Positions 21,729-34,234 of a stretch of 64,000 nt of DNA are shown one piece after another. Position 1 is the first letter of the stretch. Every line of letters begins with the position of its first letter. Both the position numbers and the translations under genes were made by a program. Under the pieces are notes generated by a model. It saw only the letters and a program-made list of their open reading frames with translations. It was not told the origin of the DNA and searched no databases. The stretch comes from Agaricus subrufescens (taxonomy: Eukaryota; Basidiomycota; Agaricomycetes; Agaricales; Agaricaceae), in contig CM057063.1 in assembly GCA_029945375.1 (NCBI GenBank), positions 1,795,894-1,859,893 of the forward strand, given 5' to 3'.

Positions 21729-24700
21729 TCACTTCCTAGATCCCAATTTCAAATTCGTCGCACTCCTCGTATCATGACTCCTCCTCCCAAGTCCAATATT
21801 CCCCAACGCACCACCAAACCTCCCACCAGGCTCCCGTCCTCCCTGCGAAGACGACGACGACTGAACATAATGATCATAACCAAACTCTCCCCCTCTCTCA
21901 CCATCTCGTCCCAGTGCAACACCACTCTGATTCCTCCTCTCATCCGACATAACACCTCTCGCAACACCCTTCCCACCAACGATCCCAGCACCAAGCGGTC
22001 TCACATTAACAGAAGGAGACACGGCAGACCCCGCAGAACTCCCAGAATTGTTAACCTGGCGTTTGGAAGAATCAAGAGAAAAAGGTAAAGCATTCCCAAC
22101 CGGCATACTCAATCTTCGCATCCACCCTCCCTTTTTCTCCATCCGTGGTTGTTGGTTCGGTCCGTGCCCCATTGATGGCGGCGATCCAGTAGACCGACTC
22201 AAATAATTAGAATGACCAGAACCCGAACCTGACGTGGACGACGTGTTAAATTCGAGGTTGTTGGTCGACAACGGTGGAGAGCTGTATGAATGATGAGATT
22301 GATGCCTCTCGCGTAAATTTGGAATTGAACTCGAGGGCTCCAAATGACCCGACGAAGGTGGTAATAAATCTCGGCTAGGAGGGAGAGCTCGTGGTTGAGA
22401 ATTCTGTCGTAATCTGCGGAATGATATCCTCCGTTCTTTGGGATGCAACTGCAACGGACTAGCTCCACGTGGACTCGACACCTCGCCGTGGCCAGGGTTG
22501 TTTCCTTGGCTCGACGAAGCAACTAAATCATCTTTGTAGGACAATATTCTTGCTCGATCCCTCTCCAATTCTTGCTCCCGCATCAAGATTTCTTGTTCTC
22601 GTTCCATCAATTCTCTTTCTCTTCTCCTATACTCCATTTCCGCGAGTTCTTCCTCCCTCCGCCGGCGTTGAATCAAATCTTCCGTGTTTTCTGAAGAATC
22701 CCTAGTTCGTGGTCTACTAGGACTTTCACGTGGTAATGGTCGGATTGAAGATGTTGGCGTCCTCGAAGGAGAGGACACACCACCACCACGTACACGTGGT
22801 TCAGTTCGTTCTGGTGTAGACGGAAGTGGAATTCGTCGGCTCATAGCCGGTGGTGACTTTGGTGTAGATTGCAAAGGGGATTGTTGTGCACGCGGGGATT
22901 TTGGACTTCGCGTCTCGGTAACCCCACCATTGTTCGCGTTTGTTCCGTGTGATTTGGATGGAGGTGAAGACTGATATCGACTCGCTAGCTCGTTTACACT
23001 TGCTTGTAAACGTGGGACATCAGGAAGGGGGACAGGAGACTGCGAACCAGACTGTTGATGAAATTCAGTCAAACCATCATAGGAGCGAAGAGAACGAGAG
23101 CTTACGGTATTGGAGTAGCGACTCCGCATAGCGGCAACGATACTTCCTGTCGTACTACTTCCAGTGTCTGATTTCTCTGCCTGCCTACTTCTTCCTAGTA
23201 CCGGTGTAGAGATAGAAGGAAACTCAACGTTGTCTTGTTCAGTACTGGACCCCTCTGCGATGAGAGGAAAGGCCCTTCCAACGGGTCCGTCTGTGTTTTC
23301 CGTCTCCGGCGTCGCACCAAAATCTGGCGCATATAGTTCATCATCATCTCCGTTTTCAGTACTCTTTTGGTCATCTGCTGGGCTCAGACGCATGGAGGCT
23401 CCTTTTGACGTCCCGGGCGTAGGTGAATCTAGGAAAACATCCGACGATTCTGCACGCGGCCGCTCTGAAGAACGCTCGTCCCCACTCGATCGTGGGGGCT
23501 GGCGTTGCATTTGTTCGGGGGAACTCAAATAGTCTCCTTCATTAACTTTGTCTACCTCGAGAGGTAGCGGACTCTCATTTAGTCGCTCGCGCTCCCCAGT
23601 GATGTATGTCTGTTCCTCTCCGCTCTCTCTGATTACGCCGATGGTTTGAGTTTTCTGCGATGGGGGATCTTTGGGTCGTGGGGGTGGTAAAGGAAAGTGC
23701 TTTGGTGGGGCAGGGAACGCAGATAGAGAGCGCACGGATCCAGTTATGGGGTCAGAGAACAGTCGCTCGCGATCACTTGTGGGACTCTCCTCCCGAGGCT
23801 GTGACCGTGGTTGATGTAACGAAGGGGATGAGGGGTGCAGACCATTGTTGGTTGTTGTTTCCGTAAATGCGGTAGAGGCCACTCGGTCGTCACCCGTCTC
23901 GTAAGTTGGAATTGTGGCTAGTGAGGGTTGTGGTATGGGATGAGGTATTGATGCTCGTGTCGGTGACGGCACTGGCCCTCCTGTTGTGGGAAAGTCACGG
24001 GCTGTGGTTTGTTGGAGTAATGGCGAGCTACCGGGAGAGGAAGCCAGGGTCTGAGAAGAGGCAGGTGCCGCTTCTCGAGCGTAATGAGGCCCTTGGTTGT
24101 AGAGCTGGGACGTCTCTTCCTTTCCTTGTGGCCCAACAGGTAAACGTAATGGAGTAATATTATTGCCGTGATCTTGTGGATACTGTTGGTGTCCTTGGAG
24201 TTTTCCCTGGCCGTCTTTGCTTCTTTCCTCATCTGCACTTCGTTCTTGGATAGTGTTGAGCTTAAGGTTATCTTCTGCTCCCCTATCGAGGTCGATGAGA
24301 TCTTCAGGGATGTCCTTAATCCAACCACCTTCGCACAATGCCCTCCACTCTCCTAGGATGCCAACACTCGGTGCAAATCGGCGAACATTCTCACAGCAGC
24401 GTGTCCATTCTGTATCCGCGATGCGTGACAGGGACGCCGCGATACTATAGACGGTGATCGTATGTTTTTGTGTCGTCTGCAGAGTATGATTACTAGCAGT
24501 AAGGATCGTATCAGCTCAATACCGGACAAGATATCACATCAAAACACACTATTTTTCCTGAGCGATTTCCGGGCCAAGTGTGCTGATCAACTGAATATAT
24601 TTGGCGTGTTCTTCTGGCACATCTGCGGCCCTTTTCTTGGATTTTTTCTCAAAATTGATGCCTGATGTGTCCTCGCCGATGAGCGGTTGCGCTGGGCTGA

Positions 24701-25247
24701 GAGGTATAGCCTGCCTACCTGCTTGTTTGATCCTGGCATTCGAGTCCGTTATACGCTCATCATGGGCCTTCTCTTCTTTCTGTAGTGGATCTTAAGCGAA
24801 CGGTCCCAGGGTCACAGGAACGAAGAGAACTCACGGCGAGCCTTTTGAACCATCTTTTGACCTCCTTGCTGATGGCGTCGTATTCCCTATCAGCGATCTT
24901 CACGAACTTGGCGTCGACGTCGGCGAGAACGTCAAATATGGAGGCGCTTGCATTAAGCGCATTGGCTGCGGAAAATGTAACTTGCCATCGCACCGGCACA
25001 TTCCGTGATAATGCAGCGCACCAGCAACTTGGTTCGTTACTTTCGAGCTGGCTGTCTCGCGCAGAGCTTTAGCCAGTCTCTTCTCCAGCACGACGATGGC
25101 CGTGGCCGCCTCGCAGTAGTCGTTGAGGATGTTGAGGAGGGTCTCGATGGACCTGCACGACTTGTGGATGTCTGCGCGCTCCGCGAGGGCGGCGGGCGGG
25201 TGCCGCTGGTCCACAATGGGAGAGACGGGCGCGAGGGCGTTGTTCAT
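21729..25247 (-). CDS. BAR/IMD-like coiled-coil protein with long disordered tail
   Basis: Five exons fit in phase: 25022-25247, 24835-24965, 24719-24779, 24550-24661 and 21729-24492, giving about 1,097 aa. The first 250 residues are helical and resemble a fungal BAR or IMD-type membrane-curving domain (landmarks NALNASASIFDVLADVD, REYDAISKEVKRWFKRLA and FEKKSKKRAADVPEEH), followed by YSIAASLSRIADTEWTRCCE. The remaining 800 residues are Ser/Pro-rich and disordered, with one coiled coil of repeated Arg/Glu (near 22560-22670) and a basic segment KGGWMRRLSMPVG. A role in membrane shaping or cortical scaffolding is inference from the domain; Ivy1-like proteins are the closest match I can suggest. 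It is divergent from the transporter gene at 25523. Confidence 0.75.
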
Positions 25248-25522
25248 GGCATGGAGAGAGCGGGCTAATCACGGGCGGGCGATTGGGGCATGTTGTTCCC
25301 ACGGGCATTCTTACTCTGATCTGGTCGCGACGGGAGCCGAGCTGGAAAGCCACGCCTTCTTGCGCTTCTCACCCGCAGGCCTCTGGCGCCCTTCTTCGTC
25401 TTCCCTCCAGAATCCTCCGACAGGGGCGTTCTGGCCCGAGTCATCCGTTTATCTGATAATCCTTTCGTGGGAACCTCTGTGTCCTTATCAGATAACTCCG
25501 GCGCGTCTGATTGCCAATTATG
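25248..25522. promoter_or_regulatory. Shared bidirectional promoter (coiled-coil gene / transporter)
   Basis: Only 275 bp separate the two divergent start codons, so both promoters must lie here or within the first exons. No TATA-like element is obvious. Confidence 0.55.
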
Positions 25523-27867
25523 CATCCTCACCACGACCACGCTGCCCATGAAGAGGAGGAACACTCCCTCATCGGCAGAGACGACGTCCAGCGCAGCCCG
25601 TCTCGCGCCACCCCTTCCTTCATGAGCTACAAAGCACACACCTTCTGGTACGCACTCGCACTGCCCCCTCTATTAGCTGCCGCTCACCCCGTAACGCAGG
25701 CTCCTGCCAGTCATCCTTGTCTTTTCCATGTCTGCAAGTACAGTTTGTCTCCCACCTGCCCCACTTGCTCATATGGCGACACGTAGCGCGGCATCACTTC
25801 CTCGCCGAGAATCCAGGTCTACAAAGCCATTGCGTGCCGCGTACTCACAGATCACTCGGCTGACTTCACGAGCCTCGTTGACTCCCCAGAGTGCGGCAGC
25901 TCGGACGTGCAAGCCCGAGCAGCAAAGATACAGGCCGGTGCGCGCCATTTTTTTCCCATACATCACGTCATTGAACAGAGTTAGGTGTCATTACCTTCAT
26001 GAGCGTTCTCAGTGCCATCTCGACCGGCTTCTGGAGTCGCCTGGGAGACTCCCATGGCCGCAAACCCATCCTGGTCATCTTCATGTCTGGTGCACTTGTC
26101 ATGTTGGTTCACCCATGTTCCCCTCCTCGGCATCTTTTTCATACCCTCTCTTTCAGGGAAGCAGTCTTTGTGCTCGTCATGCGCCAGAACTCGTTCTTTG
26201 GTCGCCATGCAGAACATCTCATCTATCTGGGACCAATTGCCGAGGGTTTCGTTGGTGGTCTTTCCACTTTCAATGGCGTTGTTCATGCGTCAGTGTGCCC
26301 GAATTTTCCCCTCTGCGCAGTCATCTAAATTGCCTTCCTTTTTAAGCTACGTCGCGGACTGCACTAGGCATGGATCCAGGTGAATTACAAACGTGTCATT
26401 CATTCTGTCTGCTGACAGTCCCAGGTCGAGAATATTTTCGACCATACAAGGCATTGTATTTGTTGGTCTTTCCTTTGGACCTTGGGTGAGCCACTCCCAA
26501 TATCAACCCTGCGGAATGTATACTCAGGCCTCTTAGTTTGGTGGCCTCTTTCTACCCAAGACTGGATACAGCGACTCTTTCTTTTTCAGTAGCATTACAC
26601 TTCTTATATGCACCATACTCTATGTGGTGTTTATTTGCCCAGAGTCGAGGGTTCCCTCAGAGAATGTGGCCAACTCTCCTGCCAGTAATTTCCAGCGACT
26701 CAAGCACTCTCCCCTTCAAGCAATGCACCACCTCCTACGAAAGTTTATCACTGCCCTTCTTTCCCCCTTGTTCATATTTGCTCCCAAACGCGTCCGAGGA
26801 ACGAATAAGAAAAATTGGAACATGACCTTGGTTGGACTCGGCTTCTTTATCTATTGTCTATCGATTGTGAGCATCTCACCCGCATTTACCTCCCATTCTT
26901 CTCTCTGATCGCCATCAGGGAATATTCTCCGCCAAATATCTCTATGCTCAACATGTCTATACCTGGACAACAGCTCAGGTGAGGCGAAAATCAAAGCGGC
27001 TTTTTGGTAGACTGTCGCTGACGACCATCTGATCAGCTTGGATATTATATGTCGACATTATGGATATCCAGGGCCCTCAACCTCTTGGTGGTCCTTCCAA
27101 GCAAGTGATTCCCCCTGGCTCTGAGTCCTACGCTGACCCAGCTACATAGTCATCATTCACTACCTCAAGCCAAAACGCACCTCCCCCGAAAACCAACCAT
27201 CTCCTTCGGACGTCGCTGCAGAGTTGATCTTCGACAAGTACCTAGCTCAAATCTCCTTATTCGTGGATGGGTTCGCAGATGCCCTCGTTGCCGCCATCTC
27301 TAATAAATCACAGCCCTTGTTTGTCATCGTTTCGTGTCTATCATCATTCACTAGTGGTGGAAACCCAGCCCTGCATTCCCTTTCCGCGATATGTCTACAT
27401 GCGGTTGGTCATTCTGATGAAGCTGGTACCTTGTTCGGTGCGCTGGGAGTATTAAATTCAGTGGCGCACATCATCTCTGTCAGTGTCATGTAGCTTATTC
27501 ACCACGAACTTTCACTGATGCTCCTTCTGTTGTGCTACAGCCGACGTTGTATGCGACAACATATGGGCTTACAGTGGCATCTTTCCCGCAAGCCATCTTT
27601 ATTCTAGCGGCCTGCCTTCTGTTCACGATCGTCGCGCTCTTGTTTGGAGTGTGGCCAGTATCAACCTTGCCAGATTCTACCACACTTTCCGACCCAGAAA
27701 CTGATCCGCTAGGAGCAGACTACACAGATCCTTCAGGTCTTATGGAGGATTTTTTACCCTCAGACGACTTGGACGGAGAACCAGCGGCTGATTACAAGTA
27801 TAGTAGCATCGGAAAATCTCCTCCAAGGACCATTTCCGGTGGTTTTGCGGGTTCAACATCCTCATAA
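25523..27867 (+). CDS. Major facilitator superfamily transporter
   Basis: Eleven exons fit: 25523-25690, 25787-25937, 25985-26102, 26157-26288, 26347-26379, 26425-26485, 26537-26866, 26919-26978, 27037-27100, 27150-27478 and 27541-27867. Phases close to 590 aa. The N-terminus is His/Glu-rich (HPHHDHAAHEEEEHSLI). Helix 2-3 carries the MFS signature LGDSHGRKP. Helices 4-5 show GPIAEGFVGGLSTFNGVVHA, typical of fungal general-substrate or SLC46-like carriers. About 12 hydrophobic segments are seen, with a large central loop (26640-26800) and an acidic C-terminal tail (DPETDPLGADYTDPSG). The intron at 27101-27149 starts GCAAGT rather than GT. Substrate is unknown. Confidence 0.85.
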
Positions 27868-29198
27868 ACCTCAACGCTATGCATAGTGCTTCTTTCAAGA
27901 CACTCATTTGTTGTATTATATTTCCACCGCTAGATTCTCTCCCCCGCGATTGTTTTCAACATTGTTCTCAACGTTTAATCACCGTTTCTCTGTTTTTGTT
28001 TTTTGCCACATTGTTTTGCTTGTTTTTATCACTGCTATCTTACAATATACGCTCGAGGAGTCTAACTAGAGGTTACTGTTACACTGGACGATCGTGATAA
28101 TGAACAACCGATGCCATTTACTGTTCGAATATAGTAATCTATCCGATTATCGATAGAACATAATTCAGTAGGATGGCGAATATTCTGCCGCCATGATAAA
28201 AATCTCACACTCTCATATAATTCTGTGCCACGCCGTGTGACGTGTTTTTGCTTGTCGCAAACGCGAAAAGGGAGGAAGACAAAAATGGGCGCTTGGGTAT
28301 TGGTAGAAGACGTGTGAGTTTTTTCCCCGGGTTGGTGTGTAAGGAAGGGCTTGGCGATGGGGGGATGACACAGGCTTGATGATACTGACAGAGTCAGCAG
28401 CGGCTGACCGTGACTCAAGACCCAAGTGGGCAATGGGTCTAGCAATAAGGGGTATAGATCCATTCGGTGGGAGAAAGTTTAATATAGTTTTGTTAGATTG
28501 CCTGGGGGAGGTTAATAGGAAGCTTATCACAGAGAGAACGGAAAAAGGCTGATGTGATGACCCAGTGGGAGAGGGGATAACAACAAAATGGGCATATGAG
28601 CTTGTTTTTGATATGCTCTAGCCTACGGTATTAGTTACTAATGACTCACATCTAAATCTCTATTCAGAATTATGAAACAAAGCTTCGCCGTCTTCCCCGA
28701 TCAAGGGGGTTACAGAGCGAGAGAGGGGCATTCCCCTTACTTACTTACAGGCAGGTAGCTGAGGGGACTTGGCGCGAAACATGCCATTGCAGACTAGAAG
28801 AAAAAAAAAACAGACTAGTACCAAAATCTCGATCTCTGTTCCGCTGTACTAGCCGACCAATAACGGTCCCGAAGGTATCCTATGTTGATCTCTTACGAAT
28901 AAAGTAACTCAGAGCGGACTACCGCTTCTTGTGGGTATTTGCTAGTATTGTGGGTGTATTATACGATCTAGGCCGGCAAGAGTAATATACCGAAGAACCA
29001 CCGAGAAGACAGATATAGCTTTACATGCCTGTGTACTAACACCCGCTCTCGCGCATTAGTTAAGAAAGTGGGGGCTCGTGACAAACGGAATCGATACCTA
29101 GCCTAGCCGCGGCACAATCGATGATTTGGGCCTAGATTGTCCAGGCTGAAAGCCTTCCACGCGCAGTAGGGTGGGATTTGTGCCAGTTATCAACTCGT
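27868..29198. other. Intergenic, no recognised gene
   Basis: The start is the transporter 3' region. Open frames at 28062-28530 on the minus strand look like chance frames. From 28600 the sequence is repeat-like in texture but no element ends were found. An A-run lies at 28799-28810. Confidence 0.4.
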
Positions 29199-30457
29199 TC
29201 AAGAATGTCTTTTCCCGGTGCCAGATTCGCGGAAACAAAAACACCATTGGGTAAGCAGATACGATTTAACTCGTCCTTGGTACAGCGTCCCTGTCGCATA
29301 TATTCGACCACTTTGGAACAGAACCTTATGCTGTCTTATGCTGTGGTTAGGGTCGGAGCAGGCCTGGCATCCCGATTGAGACTGCCTACACGATGACTGG
29401 GTTTGCTGAGTATAAGAAGCAACTGTGTTTTGCTTGAGTTTAGAGTTCAACTCGTCGATTAGGGCGTTCGCAATGGCCAGAAATTTCTTCCTGATTGACG
29501 CTTCAAATGATTCATTGTGAATCGAGCTGGTAGGCATTGAGCGGGATGGATGTACTGGCTGGGTAGGCAGGGCAGGCTGAGCTACTTGTGTTGGTTCAGC
29601 GTACGTTGGGATGGATGATTGAGGGGATGGGTGGACGTGGGTCGAGTATGATGGCTGCACACCTGAGGATGCAATGGTCGGGTATGCTATCGTCACCGGT
29701 CCCGGGATACTTTCTAACAGGAACTTGGCAGCTTTTGCAACTTCAGATACGGACCAGGGCTCGTCCAAGGGATGCATAGGGTCCATAAGACGGAGCTGCG
29801 TCATCATCTGGTGGCGGAAATCAGCATGAAATCCTTGTAGGAAGAGCTTGGCACGGTCAAGCTCCGAAATCTTGTTGCGAGCTACAAGCCAACTCGCCCT
29901 CGTATCGAACTGACGCAGATATTCTCCAAACTGAGCCAAGTCGATCATGGGGACGGCCGCTTGATGTTCGACGAGTATCTCTAGTTCCAGGGTTGTGTAC
30001 CTCCGGACTGATTCCGGGTATAATGCAGTTATTCTGTCCCTAAACCTGCGCCAGCTCCCTGCTGTATCTGCTGCCAACGCTGGACCTTCCATAATTCTCT
30101 ATCACAGGGTCTCAGATAGCGAAGTGTATATGTGATATGCTCTTGCGAACTGAGATTACACTCCTTGCCCAGGAGCTCGACCTCGTCAAGAAACCATTCT
30201 AGGGACCTAGGTGAACCGTCGAAAGCGGGAGCGGAGCGTTCGCCTGGGCTGGGCATATGACGAATGGGATGATAGAAGTGATGGTGGGCGACAGCGGTAG
30301 GAGGGGATGGTAAGCATGGCGGACTCGGATGCAGTGCGCTGAGTGATGTAGTCGGACTTGCGGACCATTGGGCTGCTGTGAGCCTCGGTCCAGGTTCCGA
30401 ATGTACAGTGCCTACAACAGAGGAATAGGACTGCGAACGTTGTCGAGTATTCCGCAT
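29199..30457 (-). pseudogene. Retrotransposon Gag-like remnant
   Basis: Two overlapping minus-strand frames (30457-30029 and 30092-29199) together resemble basidiomycete Gag proteins. The first has ERSAPAFDGSPRSLEWFLDE and ELWKVQ. The second has WRRFRDRITALYPE, LVARNKISELDRAKLFLQGF and a C-terminal finger-like CQACSDPNHSIRQH, in which the usual last Cys is replaced. The frame change near 30050-30090 is a frameshift. No LTRs, protease or polymerase were found nearby, so it is an isolated fragment or a domesticated gag that has decayed. Confidence 0.55.
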
Positions 30458-33400
30458 AAATAGTAATGGGTAAAGCGTGCTGCCTTGGATTGAACTATAG
30501 GGTTGAGTTGTATTGAATCATCCAGGATGGGGTTTGGATCAAATTGAGACAGTATAACCTCCAGCGATATCGGGAGGAACGCTGGAAGATAGTTGTTCGG
30601 GAGTTGCTCCGGTAGGACCCAGTCGAAGTGAGGTAAGCTCACTCACAACCAGACTCAGGGGAGAGTCTTGACCAAGAGAACGAGCGAACAAAGTACGAGC
30701 CGGCCGACCGAGGTAGAACCGATACAGCGCAAATATGAAGACAGAGGTGATGAGTGAAGAAGCAGGGGTGACGGTGACGGTGCAGCAAGGAACGACGGAG
30801 GGGTGAGCTTGAGTAGCGGTGGCACCGACAGAGATGTCGGAGACGAGTCCTTTAATAAGAGAAATTTCAGCCCAAAGAGTCAGGTGGCGAATGCCATTGA
30901 CAACAAAAGAAACAAAAATGCTTACTTACGTGTCATGAGATGAAAATTTCCTCCATGCCCAAGTGTCAAATGACAGGTGCCACTGTCACTTGACGCAGAA
31001 TTAATGCGTCCAGTAAGAGACTAGTTCGATTATCGCATTGAGGTGTTGAATGTAGTCATTGCCAGCGGTAGCGTACGTTGATCTTTATCATCACTTTTGC
31101 ATTCTGGACCCCATTTGAGTGCATGCTGCTTTCCAAGCTCGGTCAAATAAGGCCTGACCAAGGCGGTCATGATCTATGGAGTTATGAAGAGAGGTGGTGA
31201 TCGGCTAATGCGAACCGATCCTCCAAGCACTACGTAAGACCATTCATTGCCTGTACTCTTACCCCTCCGGCTCGTGTGGTCATTAGACTGATGGTGACAT
31301 ATGTAAAACCTGTAAATAAACATTCAAATGAAGGACACTGTTCGTAGCTGATCACCCACATAACTCTTTCCAACTCTGGTTGGATTCATGAAGCTCCAAT
31401 TGGTATGTTGGCCTGTACCACTTTTGCCGGGGTATTTGAAGGGGCCTGAACGACGGCAATACCAACCTTTCAGATCTTCTGGATTGTAGTGATGGTTTTC
31501 GCGCCAAAAAACATGGTTGCCAGCGGTAATTGGGTGTCATAGCAAGAAAAATTGTCATAAATGTGGCCCGAGCCCTACCATTTTGGCGCACAGGGCTCTT
31601 CGATCTTCTTGTAATGCGATAGCCTTGAGGAACATCATAGTAACCATTCACCACATGTATAGGTCAATGACATTGAATCATAATGCCATGATAAGGCCAG
31701 CATCGAGAACATCCTGTGTCCGACACCATGCATATACCATGTCACAGCTGATGCGACACACGACGCGCTAACATGTTCAGATGTTACTCTCGGCACCCTT
31801 GTAACTTATGGTAGTCGAAAGCTGACGCCAGGAGCTGGGATGTAAACCTTTAGGGGTTTGAGAGGAGCGAATATAGTGACGTCAAATATAATACTTACGC
31901 CAACTAACTGAACAAGAATTATCCAGAGTATACCATTATCAGATGAGCGGGTATCTAAGCTGTCAAAAGGTAGAGTGCCAACCAAAATAATCATAGGTCC
32001 TTGTCGGGGCAGAGGCACAGGCAACGCTCACTTACTAAGTTCGGGATACTAGGCTGCCCTAGGTTGTCACCTGCGAGCGGAGAACGAACTATCCAGACCT
32101 GAGAAAGATTACTATGAGACGTGTGGATCGTACGAAAAACGACACACCAAACATTTCTTTGGTCGGTCGGGGCCGCACTTGGAAGAACTGCGTTTTGAAG
32201 TAGCCTTACGCGTTGGAAACTACCGCTGATGCAGTATATGCTTCATTTTTTCGGGAAACTCCAAGCCCTCGTATGAGGTATTCGTTTATCACCGAACGAG
32301 TAACTGGGTCTGCACTTGTATCTTGAGTCTAATTATAGTATCAGTGAGAGTTTGAAGGTTGGGAGACAAGGACAGATTATACACCTATCTGTACTTGTTC
32401 AAAAACCTTTGGGGGAGAAACCGTCAACACTTGGGTATCGGGGATGGCTCGCAGCCGCAAGGAATCTCTCCCCATCGATAGTATAAACGATTGGGAAAAT
32501 GCAAAACCTGATCCCACTATTGATGACTATGTGGTTTCCTTCTGCTTTCTTGACTCGAATTCCCGAGTCGAATTCTTCCGGTGGCAACCAGCGATTTGCT
32601 CATCGGTATAAGTCCTAAACTAGATAAAATATATATGTTGCCTGTACAGAAGGAGTCAATTCGTATACGCATCGACCGCAATACAAACCTTGCCTTGGAA
32701 ACCTCTAACTCTCCATCACCGACGCGGCGATAGCGGCCCATCCCTGGCTTTCTCGCGGAACCGGTATCAGACTTGTATCAGACTATCAGAACGTCTGATA
32801 CGTTCATATGCGCGTAACAACGCCGCTCTCGGTCGTATCATGGCAGCCGATTAGAAGTAAGGTTTCCCCTTGCACACATTAGGATGCGTGTTCAGTGATG
32901 GATCTCCCGCATAGAGGGGATAAGAATTCGAGAACCCAGCCGATTAAGGACTCCTCGGCACGAATGGTTGGTAACCCATCTCGGGAGAATTCAAGCGGTG
33001 TGCCAAGGCGATAATACCAGTAACAAACGTTTCATCCGCTGTGAATCCATCCGGTTAGGTATCTTCGTAAAGCCTCGAATATGACTGGTTGAGGAAAGTC
33101 TGATCTCGACAGGGGTTCCCGACAAAACCACTCCAACAACAGGTGGATGAGAAGGGTGCTTAATAGATTGACTTCTGATACCGAAACATTGGGATGAGAG
33201 AAATCATGCGATGTATGATGACTTCTGACGTGTAGTTTTATGATAAGAGAAGTTCTTTGAGGTCCCACAATCAGTTCCGTTGGTCAAGGCCCTGGGTTTA
33301 TGCGACAATATCATGATCAACGAAAAGATCTTCTTGCGCAGAAAGATCGTGCGTGTTTTCTTGACTAATACCACGGGATCAAGAGTGGAGCGATTGTGAA

Positions 33401-33597
33401 CGTCGGCGGAGGTGTAGTAAAACCCCTAGTTGATCTTCGTCCTTATCATATGGTTCCAATGTATTTCCGTTAGACTCGTCGAAGGATATCGGTACGGACC
33501 ATGATGGGAAATTTAGAGTTGACAATGAAGAGTCCAGGCAAAGCGTGTCCACAAAATGGAAGAAACAATGCGAGCGGGCATCTTGACATGAGTTTGC
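30458..33597. other. Gene-poor stretch, nothing recognised
   Basis: Several 60-100 codon frames occur on the minus strand (31352-31654, 32399-32587, 32517-32741 and 33032-33268) and some sit near plausible splice sites, so an unrecognised multi-exon gene is possible. No domain or motif was identified. Texture and base use do not stand out. Confidence 0.35.
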
Positions 33598-34105
33598 TTA
33601 GTACGTCGATCGACCCATTGCTCCGACAGCGGATTCTCCGGGATCGGAGTCCAGGCCTCCACTGGCAGAGTAACGGGCTTGGATGTTCGTTATCCGGTGA
33701 TGCATAGTAAACACAAGTTTGGTCTGACTGAAGCGAAGTTGCTCTGATCGCATACATTCTGAAAGGCTGGCTTCGAGTTGGTTTCGACCTTCACTAGCTT
33801 CACTGTCGGAGCCCGACAAATGCTCCTTCACATGCCCGCTGGTCAAGTCCGTGGAAGAGGTTGGACTCCGATGCAGTACTTTCATTGCCGGACTGTGGTC
33901 TGTTTCCTCGTTTCTTGTTTTCTCGTGCTGCATTTTACCAGCGCCAGAATGAGTTAGGCGTGGTGAATGCCAAGAGCGACTCGTTTTAGTTCCACTTGAA
34001 GCAAAATCTCGATGAACGACTGAACGAAACACAATATGTAATATTGGCTTACGTACGTACTACTGGCATTTTCAAAGACTGTTGCTTACGTGTGGAAGAC
34101 GACAT
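33598..34105 (-). CDS. Candidate two-exon gene, unknown
   Basis: ATG at 34105 is followed by a 16-base exon (34090-34105), a 64-bp intron with GTAAGC donor and CAG acceptor, and an open exon 34019-33598. The predicted 145-residue protein is hydrophilic and Ser/His/Glu-rich (SDSEASEGRNQ in the middle), with no recognisable domain. Evidence is only the good splice pair and the open frame. It could be chance. Confidence 0.3.
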
Positions 34106-34234
34106 TTGAATAGGGCGGAATCCTTGGAACAGAAGACACAAATCGACACTTTGTGACGTAAACTATCGTCATTCAGAACAACGTAATGTACATGTGGTAA
34201 ACACGAAAAGTGACTGTCAAGTCAAAAAAAACCT

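Noticed and set aside
31352..31654. 100-aa minus-strand protein
   Set aside because: No family or motif, alternative frames equally open, no closing exons found.
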